Source: Medicago truncatula (Eukaryota > Streptophyta > Magnoliopsida > Fabales > Fabaceae). From it: a DNA stretch of 64,000 bases. Below are positions 46,981 through 57,980 of the stretch, one piece after another; position 1 is the stretch's first letter; the number at the start of each line of letters is the position of its first letter. Location of the stretch: the NCBI RefSeq assembly GCF_003473485.1, contig NC_053048.1, forward strand, positions 49,659,755 to 49,723,754. Direction: 5' to 3'. The notes beneath the pieces were generated by a model. That model was not told where the DNA came from. It saw nothing but the letters and a program-made list of their open reading frames with translations, and searched no databases. The position numbers and the translations under genes are program-made.

Positions 46981-47472
46981 CCGCAAACATCATCATACAC
47001 TCGTGGTAGTTTATATATGAGATATGCTTGCGGTTTTACGTGTATGTCACGCTTGAGTATTTGTTTCAAGTGGAGTAGGTTTGAAATTCGACCAAATTTT
47101 GGGAATGATAACATGGAGACTGAGGCACATATTTGTTTTGTTTTTAATTTTCATTGAATGCAAGCGGTTTGCATTCAATTTTTAGAGAGATAGAAGTGAT
47201 TTTAAAACTATGAAATTGATTTTGATATTTTTTTTCCTTTAAAAAAAGTAAAATTGATTTTGTCTTACAATTAATGTTTAAGAGTTAGCTCCATCGTAGT
47301 CCCTGTGGTCATTGCACTACAAATTCCTTCACAATGTCTCAAAGTGGTATTTTTCTTCACTAGAGGGTAAAATATTAAACATTCAAATATCAAATGTATT
47401 ATTATTGCAACTAGCAACAGTGCCATTTCCGAACTGAATGGCAAAGCATAACAAGATAATATAATTTATTTA
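46981..47472. other. Spacer between MULE and Helitron
   Basis: Nothing gene-like. GCGGTTT words near 47033 and 47164 echo the MULE flank (CCGCAAAC at 46981), but no element boundary could be fixed. Confidence 0.4.
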
Positions 47473-47549
47473 TCTACTTACTATATTATAAAGATAAATC
47501 CCTATGAATTTACCATTTTGCCCCTATAAGGGGCATTTTAGTAATTTTT

Positions 47550-48775
47550 TATTGATGGGGTGTGGTTAGTGCCACCTCATCATTTTTAGAGTGCATTTCC
47601 CATTTTGCCCCTCACCATTTTTTTTAATTATTTTATAATTTTTATATTTTAATAACTTTTAACTATTTTTCAATTTTTATTTTTCTAACTATTTTTCAAT
47701 TTTGACTCAAATTAAGTTGCTTCTACATTGCCGTTGTGGGAGATTAAGGTATCGTTTGACCCGGCTTTTTTCCAACTTCTCTACATTTTTAAGGAGAAGT
47801 TAGGTCAAACACACTAACAATTATTTTAATTTCAATATTGTTTAATCATCACAACCTAACAAATATTTTTATTCACACTTTCATTTAATGATACCAAATA
47901 CTTTTATTTCCTTTCTTCAACCTCGCAAATATTTACACACACACATTAACGTTTAGAGTAATATTTTATGTCCGTCTGTCTGTGTTTTTGTTACGTTGAT
48001 GCATATAATTTTTTTTAGTGTTGCTTGGTTGAGTGCTACCTCACCGATTTTTTTTTAACTATTTTTCAATTTTTATATTCTTAAAAACTTTTAACTATTT
48101 TCCAATTTTTTTATTTTTAACTATTTTTCAATCTTTTCTCTCAAATTCAGTTGCTTCTACGTACACTGCCGTTGTGGGAGATTAAGATATCGTTTGACCC
48201 AATTTTTTTTCAACTTCTCTACATTTTTAAGGAGAAGTTAGGCCAAGTACAATATCAATTAAGTACTTACTAAAAAAGGTAAATTTTTTTAATGCATAAA
48301 ATTGAATGGAATGAGCTTTGGCCAAAAGTTGTTGAATGCTACTTCAAAAAACTACTTCTCGACAATTTATTTCACAAGCATCTCTCTTCAATTCATGTTG
48401 GGAACCTTTTCTTTTATTTTCTAATATTATATTTCAATATGTTTTTTTCTTCCATTTAATTTATTTTTAGCCGTTCCATTTAATTTTTTTAAGGAGGTTC
48501 CATTTAATTTTTTTAAGTAGGTTCCATTTAATTTTATTACCTTTTTTTCAAAGAAATTCTATTATCTTTTTATCACTTATATATTTAATTTAAATATCGT
48601 TTAATCATAACAACCTCACAAATACTTTTATTCACGCTATCATTTAATGATACAAAATATTTTTATTTTCTTTCGTCAACCTTACAAATATACAGACACA
48701 CATATTAGCGTTTAAAGTATATGTGTGTCTGTTTTTTTTTTGTTACGCTAATGCATATAATTTTTATAAAATTTT
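47550..48775. repeat. Direct duplication of the Helitron 5' region
   Basis: Words such as GCCGTTGTGGGAGATTAAG, ATCGTTTGACCC, CTACATTTTTAAGGAGAAGT and TCATTTAATGATAC occur in the same order in two halves, ending in GTTACG-T-ATGCATATAAT. The second half is longer through insertions. Confidence 0.8.
48449..48538. repeat. 24-bp minisatellite, about four units
   Basis: GTTCCATTTAATTTTTTTAA plus G(G/T)AG repeats at 48473, 48497 and 48521, with a variant first unit at 48449. Confidence 0.9.
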
Positions 48776-49920
48776 GATTTTAATTAAAAGTAAAATTGTA
48801 GATGTCTTTTCTTCAAAAAAGGTATAGATGCCTAAAAAAATTATACTTATCTTATATATATATATATTGCACCATTATATCGTAACAAACTATGCATATC
48901 TTTTTCTTATTCAAAAAAACTAAACATTGCTAAATAGAAAAGGTATTATTTTCTATTTTGTCAGCATCAGATGATAGGTTTTTTTATAAGTTTGATAATG
49001 ACCCGAAAGATGTCTTTCCTTATGTAGTGGGAATATAGTTGATGTAACACTATGAGAAAACTATTTCGTAGCTTTATCATTTACCATCTATTTACCTTGA
49101 GTTATTTGCTTCCATTTTGTAGTCAATGACAATCCAAATATATGTAATAATTGGTCAGGTTCGAGGCTGCTCATCAACCTACATCATCCGGTTGTTGAGA
49201 AGTTTAAGACTTAGTAAGTTTGCATTATGATTTCACAATACATTGTTAGAGTAACTTATTATTTCACAATCCGATTTGATTATTTTTTTACCATGTTTCT
49301 TGAATTGTTGTCGTGACCTTAACACTTCTCAAGCTCAGAGTCAAAGCTTCTGTTAGAACTTAAGTCAGAGTTCGACTTCTTCTCAATGTACTTCGTACAA
49401 CGATTTTTCCAAACTGTCTCAGGTTAGGCCAATTGCTGAATTTATAAACTTAGTCAATGTCTGCTTTTTTTATGCACAAACATGCTTTGAGTTTTCTTAC
49501 GCATAAATTAAAAATACATATTGTATTATTCTTTATTTCATGTGCATAATTTGTGTTAGGAAACATACTGCATCACTATTTGGAAAACAACTAAATTCAA
49601 TCCTAACCAGTTTAGATTGTATTATGAGAGTTGCACCAAATGTTCGAAGACATCAACGTCAAATGGTGCTAGCTATATATGCACATGCGGAAGTGATGCT
49701 TAATTTCCATTTATTTCAACAATGTTAATTGGTCAACGGGGTGCATATAATGTACATGCATGCAGGAAGATAATAGGAAGATAAATTAGAGGTCATGCTA
49801 CATTTTCTTTAGCTTAAAATTAGTTATGCTACCTTTATTTTATAAATTACATGTATCTATATTCGCATACATCTTATCCATGTAAATATGCATTAGACTA
49901 ATATTGCAGTTATTTTCCTG

Positions 49921-50180
49921 TTTAGCATTTCCCATACGAAGTGTCAAGAACAATTCTGAAAGGAAAGCGCAAAACAATCACTCTCATTGATGACTAGACA
50001 CAGAGACAGTATAATTGTCACCTCATTACCGCCGATAGAGCAAGCTATAAAAATTACTTAGGTGGGCAGTGGTTCAATTTCTGCAGATAACGAGTGATGG
50101 AAGAAGGTGGTAAGCTCATCTTTGATCTCGGAAAGTCACAGAAGAAATTGCAAATTCGAGTTGTTCCAAAGTAGATCTTT
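49921..50180 (+). pseudogene. B3-domain-like fragment, unit 1
   Basis: In shifting frames this reads ILKGKRKTITLIDD, then RASYKNYLGGQWFNFCR, GGKLIFDLGKSQKKLQIRVV. This resembles the second half of a plant B3 DNA-binding domain (the G-W-F-C-E-H and L-EGD-L-F pattern). At least two in-frame stops interrupt it, and neither start nor flanking exon is clear. It is a captured fragment within the Helitron. The B3 label is by motif only. Confidence 0.5.
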
Positions 50181-50561
50181 GTTGTTGAACTATTTGAACT
50201 TCTACCATTTTGACGTATCGCTTTGGACCGTAGTCGTAAACTATCTTGACTTTGGGATGTCATTTGTTCTTTTCATTTTGTCTGGTGTAAATATTGGCAA
50301 AAATCTCTTTTTGGTTATTCTATGAAACCTGCAATCTCTTTTATAAACCTGACTATTATGTAACGTTAATCTGCACATTGTTGGTTCCTTCATTGGTTCC
50401 AATTAGTTTCATGTTAATTGTAATGTTGTTTTCCTAATCTCTTGAACAAAATAAAACATGCTCTTTTCCTACAGTAAATATTTATAATGCTTTGGTAAAT
50501 GTTTTAGAAATGTACATATATATAACTTCTAATTAACACTGCAATTTGTTTTATACATAGC

Positions 50562-50854
50562 ACTTCTCAAATGAGATATCAATGACATTTCTAAAAGGAA
50601 CACGGAAAACAATCACACTCATCGACAAATAAGCTCTAAAAAGGTATGAGTGTCGCTTGATAATGACAAAGAGAGCAAGTTACAAAAAATACTTAGGCGG
50701 CCAATGGTTCAAATTTTGTCGAGAACATATGTTAGAGGTAGGTGATAAGTTAATTTTTAATCTAGAGAAGCCACACCTAAAAATAAGCACGTTCAAGTCG
50801 TTTACAAATAAAGATTTGGTGTTCATGATCCGCACTTTCAACAGATCACCTTAA
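50562..50854 (+). pseudogene. B3-domain-like fragment, unit 2
   Basis: A tandem copy of unit 1 about 636 bp on: FLKGTRKTITLIDK, a stop, then RASYKKYLGGQWFKFCREHM, LEVGDKLIFNLEKPHLKIST. The frame from 50657 is open for 65 codons. Matching flanks (GGTTCC-ATTGGTTC, CCTAATCTC) show the whole unit of about 630 bp was duplicated. Unit 2 keeps the REHMLEVGDKLIF core better than unit 1. Confidence 0.5.
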
Positions 50855-51213
50855 CTCTAATCCTAAACTAGATTATCTTCACTCACCGATGCTACTTCTT
50901 TGCTTGATTTCATTTGATGTAAATATGTGTATCAATCATTTTTTGGTAACTCTATAACAACAACACCCTTTTTTATAATTTTGAATAATATGTAAATTCA
51001 CACATCATTGGTTCCTTTATTGGTTCAAATTGTTTTCATCATAAATATTATGTCAATTCCTAATCTCATAAACTGATTATATGTTCTCTTAAACAGCCCA
51101 TACATATTTTACGATGAATCACAATGTTCCGTCGTTTTAACATCTCTTCTTTCGAAGAATTTTTTTATCGAATATGTTATTGAACTCGTGCGAAGCACAC
51201 AGTTTTGTAACTA

Positions 51214-51494
51214 CTCCATCCGTCCCAAATTGTATGACGTTTTGGGCATTTCATACATATTAAGAAATGTAATTAATATTGTGTGGGAAAGAGATATTAT
51301 GAGTTATTTTACAAAATTGTCATCAATAAATGATATGGGAAAGATAAATGAAAGAATTGAAAGAAGAGAGAGTAATAAATAGTTAAGGATATAATAAGAA
51401 AAGTAACATTAATTTTTCATTGGTATTGTAAAACGAGATACAATTTAGGATAAATATTTATTCCAAAGTGACATACAATTTGGGACGGAGGGAG
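51214..51494. mobile_element. Stowaway MITE 4, inside the Helitron terminus
   Basis: 281 bp flanked by TA (51212-51213, 51495-51496). Left end CTCCATCCGTCCCAAATTGT, right end ACAATTTGGGACGGAGGGAG. Both ends well kept. It contains a 64-codon frame with no family resemblance. Confidence 0.93.
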
Positions 51495-51730
51495 TAGTTT
51501 ATTTTTTAAAATTAATGTCATTGAATAAGGGTTAAAGTAATCAATCCTTCTGTCCTGTTTGAAAAAATAATAATTACAAAAAAATTCTAAACTCACATTG
51601 ATTTGAAAGAAATACTATAAGATAAGATTTAATTGAATTGCAGAAAACAACCATTGATGCAGCCAATGTTGTCTTTTTTTTTTTTTCCTTCTGTTGCATA
51701 TAGCCAATGACCCAATGTTGTCTATCATCT

Positions 51731-51880
51731 GGTATAGATTCTATTTATGACAATGAATAACCAACCATTAGTTATGAATCTACAAGTTGATTGGATAAAA
51801 TCTTCGGTATAGATTCTATTTATGATAATGAGTAACCAACCATTAGTTATAAATCTACAAGTTGATTAGATAAAATATTC
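51731..51880. repeat. Tandem pair of 75-bp repeats
   Basis: GGTATAGATTCTATTTATGA through AAGTTGATT-GATAAAAT-TTC occurs at 51731-51805 and 51806-51880 with few differences. It lies about 120 bp beyond the stop codon of the F-box gene (its 3' flank). Confidence 0.9.
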
Positions 51881-52003
51881 GCGTACACAAAGTCATACAA
51901 ATACCATGTTCATTACTTACAGTTTAAAATTGTTCCTTGTCCCTTCTATTTGTATTTGGAACTAGAAATTATAAAATATAAACACAACAGTACTATATAG
52001 AAA

Positions 52004-53005
52004 TCAAGAGAGAAAGAGAGTGGAAAAAGCCGCAACGGACAAAGCAGCGAGACTGACGCAAAGCATATCCAACCTTCTTTCACTTCTCAATTTCCTCTCT
52101 TTCCTTTCTACCTTCCTCTTCACAAACTCCACGTATCTTTCTTTTCCTTCTTTTTCACTCCTCAATCTTTTCCTTTCACCTTCTAATGCTCTTTGTAAAA
52201 TCCCCAAACTATCCCCCCCATTCAATTGATTCCCATCCATGTCCTCTATCTGAAAACACGCTTCCCTCACTTGCATTTCCCTTCCCAACGTCACCAGTAA
52301 ACTACAAACCGTTGCTTCCGTCGCTGATCCCTTCTCTCCGCCGTGTAACACCGTCGCAAATCTCACCTGTATATCTCCGGTTAGCCAGTGACGGTTCACT
52401 GAAACCGGTTTCCTACTTGAAACATTCACCGCACGCTTTCCACTCGGATCAATCACTATCCAACTCAAACTCAATTCCTCTTCTAGATTCTTACACTCTT
52501 CCTCAGTTTTCAGATACTCCATATCTGTTTCAACCGAATCCTTCGGGTCGAGAATATCAACCCGAAATGGAGAGTACCTGAACCAACCGGATACCGTCTC
52601 AGTCTCCACTACTCTGGATAGAATCATCCGTCTCCTGTGGAATAAATCAACCGCGGATAAAAATTCCGGTGTGGTGTTAATATTCACGCGGCGGTGGTGG
52701 TGGAAGGTTTTAGCGGTTACGGTGGAGAAAGAATCGGAGAAGAAAGAACGAGAGGTGTTAGAGAAGGTGGAGATGACCTGGCGAATGCGTGGCGTGTTTG
52801 TGGAAGGCCACGTGGAGTGACATATATTTGTCCATAAATGGTCGTGTGATGAGAGGGTGTTAAGCTGAGAGCACGTGCTGGCTGCAGAAGCAAGTGAAGA
52901 ACCGTCAAGGTACGTGAGGATATGGGTTTGGATTATATCTGGTGGCACGGCGGAGAAGGTGGCTCCCTCCGTTGGTGTGGTTTTGCCGATAGTGGAAATG
53001 ACCAT
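52004..53005 (-). CDS. F-box protein with C-terminal membrane anchor (CFB/At2g27310-like), 333 aa
   Basis: A single uninterrupted exon of 333 codons starting MVISTIGKTT. The F-box is at about residues 19-66 (VPPDIIQTHILTYLDGSSLA, then CSQLNTLSSHDHLWTNICHS TW). A long middle part follows with no LRR or kelch repeats, including VSGWFRYSPFRVDILDPKDS and LSLSWIVIDPSGKRAVNVSS. A Lys/Arg/Glu-rich, coiled-coil-like segment (about 270-310) comes next, and then a hydrophobic tail CVSLAALSVAAFSTLFLS that would anchor it in a membrane. This layout is known for the Arabidopsis CFB/At2g27310/At2g36090 group, where CFB is cytokinin-induced and modulates sterol synthesis. F-box proteins recruit targets to SCF ubiquitin ligases. 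The antisense frames over it are shadows. A TATA box lies 60-70 bases upstream. Confidence 0.9.
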   Translation of the reverse strand: MVISTIGKTTPTEGATFSAVPPDIIQTHILTYLDGSSLASAASTCSQLNTLSSHDHLWTNICHSTWPSTNTPRIRQVISTFSNTSRSFFSDSFSTVTAKTFHHHRRVNINTTPEFLSAVDLFHRRRMILSRVVETETVSGWFRYSPFRVDILDPKDSVETDMEYLKTEEECKNLEEELSLSWIVIDPSGKRAVNVSSRKPVSVNRHWLTGDIQVRFATVLHGGEKGSATEATVCSLLVTLGREMQVREACFQIEDMDGNQLNGGDSLGILQRALEGERKRLRSEKEGKERYVEFVKRKVERKERKLRSERRLDMLCVSLAALSVAAFSTLFLS

Positions 53006-53063
53006 AGTGTGTTATTATAGTAAGCATGGAACAAGTTTTTATTACTTGTGTGCTGTTGTTTGT

Positions 53064-53074
53064 ATTTATATATG
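53064..53074 (-). promoter_or_regulatory. TATA box of the F-box gene
   Basis: On the minus strand CATATATAAAT lies about 60-70 bases before the start codon at 53005, the expected spacing. The leader between is AT-rich with no upstream start in good context. Confidence 0.5.
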
Positions 53075-53129
53075 GAGAATGAGAGGGAGAAGCGGTGGGT
53101 GCAAACTAAACTACAAATGCAATACATGA

Positions 53130-54560
53130 TGGAGAGGTCAAATCAGGTAGCGTAGTTAATTACGAGACTACCCTTCTACCACCGTTGACTTCAATGTTAA
53201 TAACTTCTGCTTCATCATATGGAGTCTGGTCAGTGTTCAGATTATTCACCGGTAGCAGAGCTCGCACGGCTCGTTTGAAACGTGTATATTTTTTTTATAA
53301 ATAGAATCATGACGTGATAATATTTTTTATACTTTTCAAAGTTTACATTTTTGACACATAGAAAAAGCAAGATTTCAATTGACACAGACATAAAAATACG
53401 CCAACTAATTTATAATAATTTTTGACAAATTTTTATCTCAGATTTATATTATGTTTTTATTCTTTCTCTATCTTTTTCTTTTTTTATTGATTTTGATCAA
53501 TTAAAATAAAGAAAAACAAAGTTGTTGTAGAAGTTGTTTATAAAAAATTGTATAAATATTATTACTATTAAAATATACAGCGGTTAAACCTTCACTTATT
53601 TAAGTATGTTTTAAATTCTCAATCATTAGATACACATGCATATATAGTCACTTGTGATTTTTTTTAAATGTTAGATAGTGTTCTAGATTCTACCAACAAA
53701 AAAAAATAGTGTTCCAGATACGGATAAACATCTAAAATGAGGGTGGCACTTCAGTGACTTTGTGGATGAAAGAAAGTGATGATTGAATGATTAAAATAAA
53801 TTATTTTGATGAGAGAGAATTATTAATTAGGAGAGAGATAGAGACAAAGGCACCCAAATTTTATTTATGAATTCTTAAAGCATCAATATCGCCTGCAAAT
53901 TACCGCGTCCTCACATTTCCCTATAGCACCATGTCAGCTTTTTAATTGGCACCATGATAATGTATTGCTACGGTAGTTTTCTAGCTTTCTTTGATAAAAA
54001 AAATAATATAAAATATAAATGTAAGAGATATTGTGATGATTAATAAGATCCATTTTAAAATTTTAAATGAGTGGTATGAATATTTAAAAAATGTAGTTGA
54101 GTCGTTTAAAGGCACCAAAATGCTACCCCTAAAATGAAAAAGCCATTGAACAATAATCATTATTCAATCATACTAATAGAAAAACCCTTTCATCAAAAGT
54201 GATATCTTAAATTTTTAAAACAAGTTTTATTTATCAATTCTTTAACCAATGTCCTAAAGCATCTATATCATGAAACACATGTTTACAAAACTTTTATTTT
54301 TAAGTCTTATGCTAACTTGTATCTTTAAGGCACATGTTAAGGATTCAAAAATAAAAATATTTTCTAAAGTTTTTTGTATTTAATTTATTATAAATTTAAA
54401 AATTAAATTCAAGACACACATTCCAAAAAAAATACTACTACTATAATTGATTCATTAACTTGCATCTTTTAAGGCTCAAGTTAGTTTTTCCTCTTTTTAA
54501 AAAGCGGTTATGATTTTAATTATAGCTATTTATAGATATCTTGAAAAATAGGGAGATCTA
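53130..54560. other. Intergenic DNA with one worn MITE and a short direct-repeat insert
   Basis: A degenerate member of the 183-bp MITE family lies at about 53405-53572 (TTTTGACAAATTTTTATCTC, TTATGTTTTTATTC, GTTGTTGTAGAAGTTGTTTA). The direct repeat ATAGTGTTC-AGAT at 53675 and 53706 flanks a 17-bp insert. No gene seen. Confidence 0.5.
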
Positions 54561-54694
54561 CTCCCCCGTTTCAAAATATAAGCAAAATTCACTTTTTAAG
54601 TTCATTAATTTAATGATGTATGTGATCCATACTATGAAGCACATACATATAAATCTAAAAAGTGAATTTTACTTATGTTTTAAAACGGAGGAAG
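54561..54694. mobile_element. Stowaway MITE 5
   Basis: 134-bp hairpin. Left end CTCCCCCGTTTCAAAATATA, right end ATGTTTTAAAACGGAGGAAG. The arms carry AAATTCACTTTTTA and its inverse, as in Stowaway 1. The left TA is intact; the right one has decayed. Confidence 0.85.
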
Positions 54695-55506
54695 AATTTA
54701 GCTTGGAAATGTGATAAGCGTTACCGCCTGAACTAGTTTTCTCGGATCACTAAAATATAATGAATGCGTAGCGTATCATCATCACAACCTGCGGGATACT
54801 CATTTCTCTTGGAGTGATTCATAAATGTCCTTGTCAATTTGCTTTCACATGCCTGCGTAAGAGTCGATGATAAATGTTTACAAAAAATAAAGAAGAAGGA
54901 TCCATTTAAAAAATATATTAATAGTTGAATTAGTGATTTATAGTATTAAACTTGATCATAGATAGATCATACAAAATCATGTGACAGGCAAATGGCGTAG
55001 GAAGGAATTGGTCCACAAGACCACAACAACTTGGGTCGAAGTCAGTCAGGTCGAGTTAAAAGAAGATAATATATTAATGAATATGATAAAACTATGAAGT
55101 TGTAACTGTTGTATTATATTTCTCACTTTTTTTTTGTTGAAATGTACTCTCACATTTTAAATTTATATATCACATAAATTAATTATTTCATAAATTTAAA
55201 AGGTTTTTTTTTTTTTTTATAGATGCGACCGAAAGGAGTATTCCTCTTACTTTTTTTAATAGAGTGTGCCTCTTGCTTTAATTTCATTGTTTTTTGCACG
55301 AGGCACACGATATATGCACGTCGCACGTTATGCATGCAACAATAAATAAGAGGAAAAAGTTGATGCTAACTAATTGAAAGGCTTCCCCTGGATCTTTTTC
55401 TGAAGTATCCTGGATCTTTTTTATATTAAAAGAAACGTCTATCAGTATCAAAAGTATAGATAGAATTTGTTGGCAAATCAAGAGAGTATACTACATGTTT
55501 CAAAAT
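54695..55506. other. Intergenic, nothing gene-like
   Basis: AT-rich DNA with a short direct repeat CCTGGATCTTTTT at 55387 and 55409. The 65-codon frame at 55284-55481 has no family resemblance. Confidence 0.5.
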
Positions 55507-55689
55507 GAGAAATGTTATTTGAACGATCATTTTGTAACGACTATTATGGCAATTTTCTATTTCATACCTATAATTTATTTTCATTTTCTCTTAGTTGTTT
55601 TAGTTTTTATGTCAAAACTTACATTTATTTATATATTTTGTTTGTCTCACAAATAGTCCTATAAAATATTTGTTCAAATAATGTTGCTC
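55507..55689. mobile_element. 183-bp-family Mutator-type MITE, copy 6
   Basis: 183 bp. Starts GAGAAATGTTATTTGAACGA; inverted right end GAGCAACATTATTTGAACAA. TTCAAAAT flanks both sides exactly (55499-55506 and 55690-55697). Confidence 0.85.
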
Positions 55690-55761
55690 TTCAAAATAAG
55701 CTACAGCTTAGCCCATAAATGGACATCAATAGTTTATAGACAAACCATTAAATAGACTTAC

Positions 55762-55859
55762 CTTGGGGCCACCTTGGAGAACCAAGTCATGAATGATCAA
55801 GAGCAAATCATGGTCCATGTACATTCCACACTCCTCCATTGAGACCGTCCGTAATCCTC
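55762..55859 (-). pseudogene. Orphan coding exon with intact splice sites
   Basis: On the minus strand a 98-base block sits between a good acceptor (CATAATAG) and a perfect donor (AAG then GTAAGT). It is open for 32 codons (GLRTVSMEECGMYMDHDLLL, then IIHDLVLQGGPK) after two leading bases. Base composition is far less AT-rich than its surroundings. I do not recognise the family. No partner exons were found within 1 kb, so it looks like a captured or left-over exon. Confidence 0.45.
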
Positions 55860-57713
55860 CTATTATGAAATTTAATTCATGATTCATGTCAAAACTCAAT
55901 TACACATCTTTTAGGCTATACAAGTCATTCATCACTACTTTCTATATAAAAAAGTCATTCATCACTAATTCTCGAGGTATACTTCACTTTAAACCTAGTC
56001 ACCACCTTAAACGCTTACTAATTTGAACGTCAAAATGTTTGCAGATACATCATACTTTTGAAACCAAATACGGTCATCCAAGAAATTTTCTTCCACTCAT
56101 CCGTCGTCTACAGATCTTGGTTGAAACAATATTGTTTAAGGGATTCATAAAAACAACTTTTGTGTTGGTGATAAAAAAAAATAACGTAAAACAATAAATT
56201 CATCATTTTCTTATACAAACTTTCTCTTTTAATTTTTTTTAAAATACTCCAATGACGTCTATTAGCATTCACGTAACATCCTGTCTTGAAAAAAGTTACC
56301 ATCACAAAAAAAATAATCAAAGAAAGGATAATCAACAATATACAATCGTGTGATCAAACCACAAACATGAGACACAATTTTTTTATATAGTTGATAAAAA
56401 AGAATTTCATAATAAGAAAAATGTTGGTTTAATTACCTTGTTTTATTCTTCAACTTAATTTTGAGGTTTACTTTAGCTCAACTATTTATAATCAACTCTC
56501 CTTTTTAAACCTAGCCGTCATCACCTTTCTCCTTTTTGGATTTTGAGGGGTGGAAGAAATAGACCAAAAAGCATATTTTTGATCGCGTTCAAAGGGAACA
56601 ACCAAGGATGAGGACTATGATGGTTAGTATAATTCTTAAACTTACTATTAGGTTAGTCTTTGTGCTGATGCAATTCCGATTATATAATCAAAAACAGTTT
56701 TCCCTAAATTCTTGACACAAGAGGGGTGTGTAAGGAGTGTTTGAATTTTGTAATTCAATAAAAACAAGAAACGTGCTTGTTATATGGGTTTTCATATTGT
56801 ATAATTCGAATAAATGAAACATTCATTTTCCACCCAAAAATAGAGAGAAAACTCAATTCAAATAAGACCACGTAGTGAAAATAGTAATGACCTTAGAGAA
56901 TTTGAACACTATTTTGAGAGCTCAAATAGTTTAAAACTTTTTCCAGCAAAAATCATATTAGCTGTATACATTAAAAAAAAACAGTTTAATTTTCTATTTT
57001 CCAAATTACAATTTCCATTTTCCATATAAAGAAAATGTCTGTTGAACTTTTAATGTGTATCGTGAACAAAGTTTTTTTAAAATTTAGTTTGAACTTCTCT
57101 TTGTTCAACATATCTAGTTTAAAGTTTGAACTTCTCTCTCTTTTTTTTTTTTTAAAAAAAAAAAAATTTAAGCTATTGACTTTATTTTTTTATCAAATAA
57201 TATCATTAGATTGTGTTTCTGAATTCATTCTCTCTCAACCTCCGTATTTGATTACATTCAGGTTAAAAGAACAACTAAAATAAAAAAATATTGAAAAAAA
57301 TAAACTTGTTTAGAAAGTCAAAGCGAGAAAGTATAGTAATGTTGTAATTCAGTGTAGCTATTTGCAAATAAAAAGTCAAAATAAATAATTTCAAGTAATA
57401 TAATATAGGAGAAATAAATAGGCTGACAAAATTACATCAAAAAGTGAAGTTTATAATGATAAGATTATAATCTGAATCAGTTAAATTATCAATAATTTTA
57501 AAGATCCAATTTTAATATCCTAACACATAGTAAGTGTGCAACAAGAAACCGATCCTAACCGCAATGATTGCTAAATTTATAAAAATGAAAAGAAAAAGAA
57601 ACTGTAATGTTGTAACCGAAGGAAGAAAAGTGAAAAGGAACTTTTATGTGGTGCCGAAGAACAAAAATAATGAAAAAGAACTGCCTTATGCCTTATGAAC
57701 CTATAATAATAAA
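55860..57713. other. Intergenic DNA, no gene
   Basis: AT-rich. The direct repeat AAGTCATTCATCACTA at 55922 and 55952 flanks a 14-bp insert. Short frames at 56108 and 57035 are low-complexity. Confidence 0.5.
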
Positions 57714-57980
57714 AAGGGTTAATGGTGCTTTACCCCTTATAATATAGATCATTTTTTGTTTTTCCTATAAAATATATTTTTTTATTTACCCCTGTAAAAT
57801 ATATTTTTTTGAAATACCCCCCTAATAGGTCATAAAAAACGACTTTATTTTCTTTTTTCATAATTTTTTCGTTTTTTTATGACTTATTAGGAGGTATTTC
57901 AAAAAATATATATTTTACAGGGGTAAATCAAAAAAAATATTTTACAGAGGGAAATACAAAAAATGACCTATATTAATCAT
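57714..57980. mobile_element. Small foldback MITE
   Basis: Inverted arms: ATAGATCATTTTTTGT and ATAGGTCATTTTTTGTATTT, then TACCCCTGTAAAATATAT in both, meeting at AATAGGTCATAAAAAACG near 57825 and its inverse near 57872. No frame. Target duplication not resolved. Confidence 0.75.

Larger units (their letters stand above)
47473..51497 (+). mobile_element. Non-autonomous Helitron carrying B3-like fragments
   Basis: The left end reads A, then TCTACTTACTATATTATAAA, the classic Helitron 5' terminus after an A. Near the right end a short hairpin GTGC-GAA-GCAC (51189-51199) is followed by ACAGTTTTGTAAC. A Stowaway MITE inserted at a TA here; without it the sequence reads CTAG followed by T, the Helitron 3' terminus. 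The body holds a duplicated 5' region (about 47550-48018 and 48019-48775), a 24-bp tandem repeat and two B3-domain-like fragments. No Rep/helicase is present, so it is non-autonomous. Helitrons insert between A and T without duplication, which fits. Confidence 0.72.

Noticed and set aside
52020-52581. Plus-strand frames of 69 and 131 codons
   Set aside because: They lie antisense to the F-box coding region and show its codon shadow, with no domain of their own.
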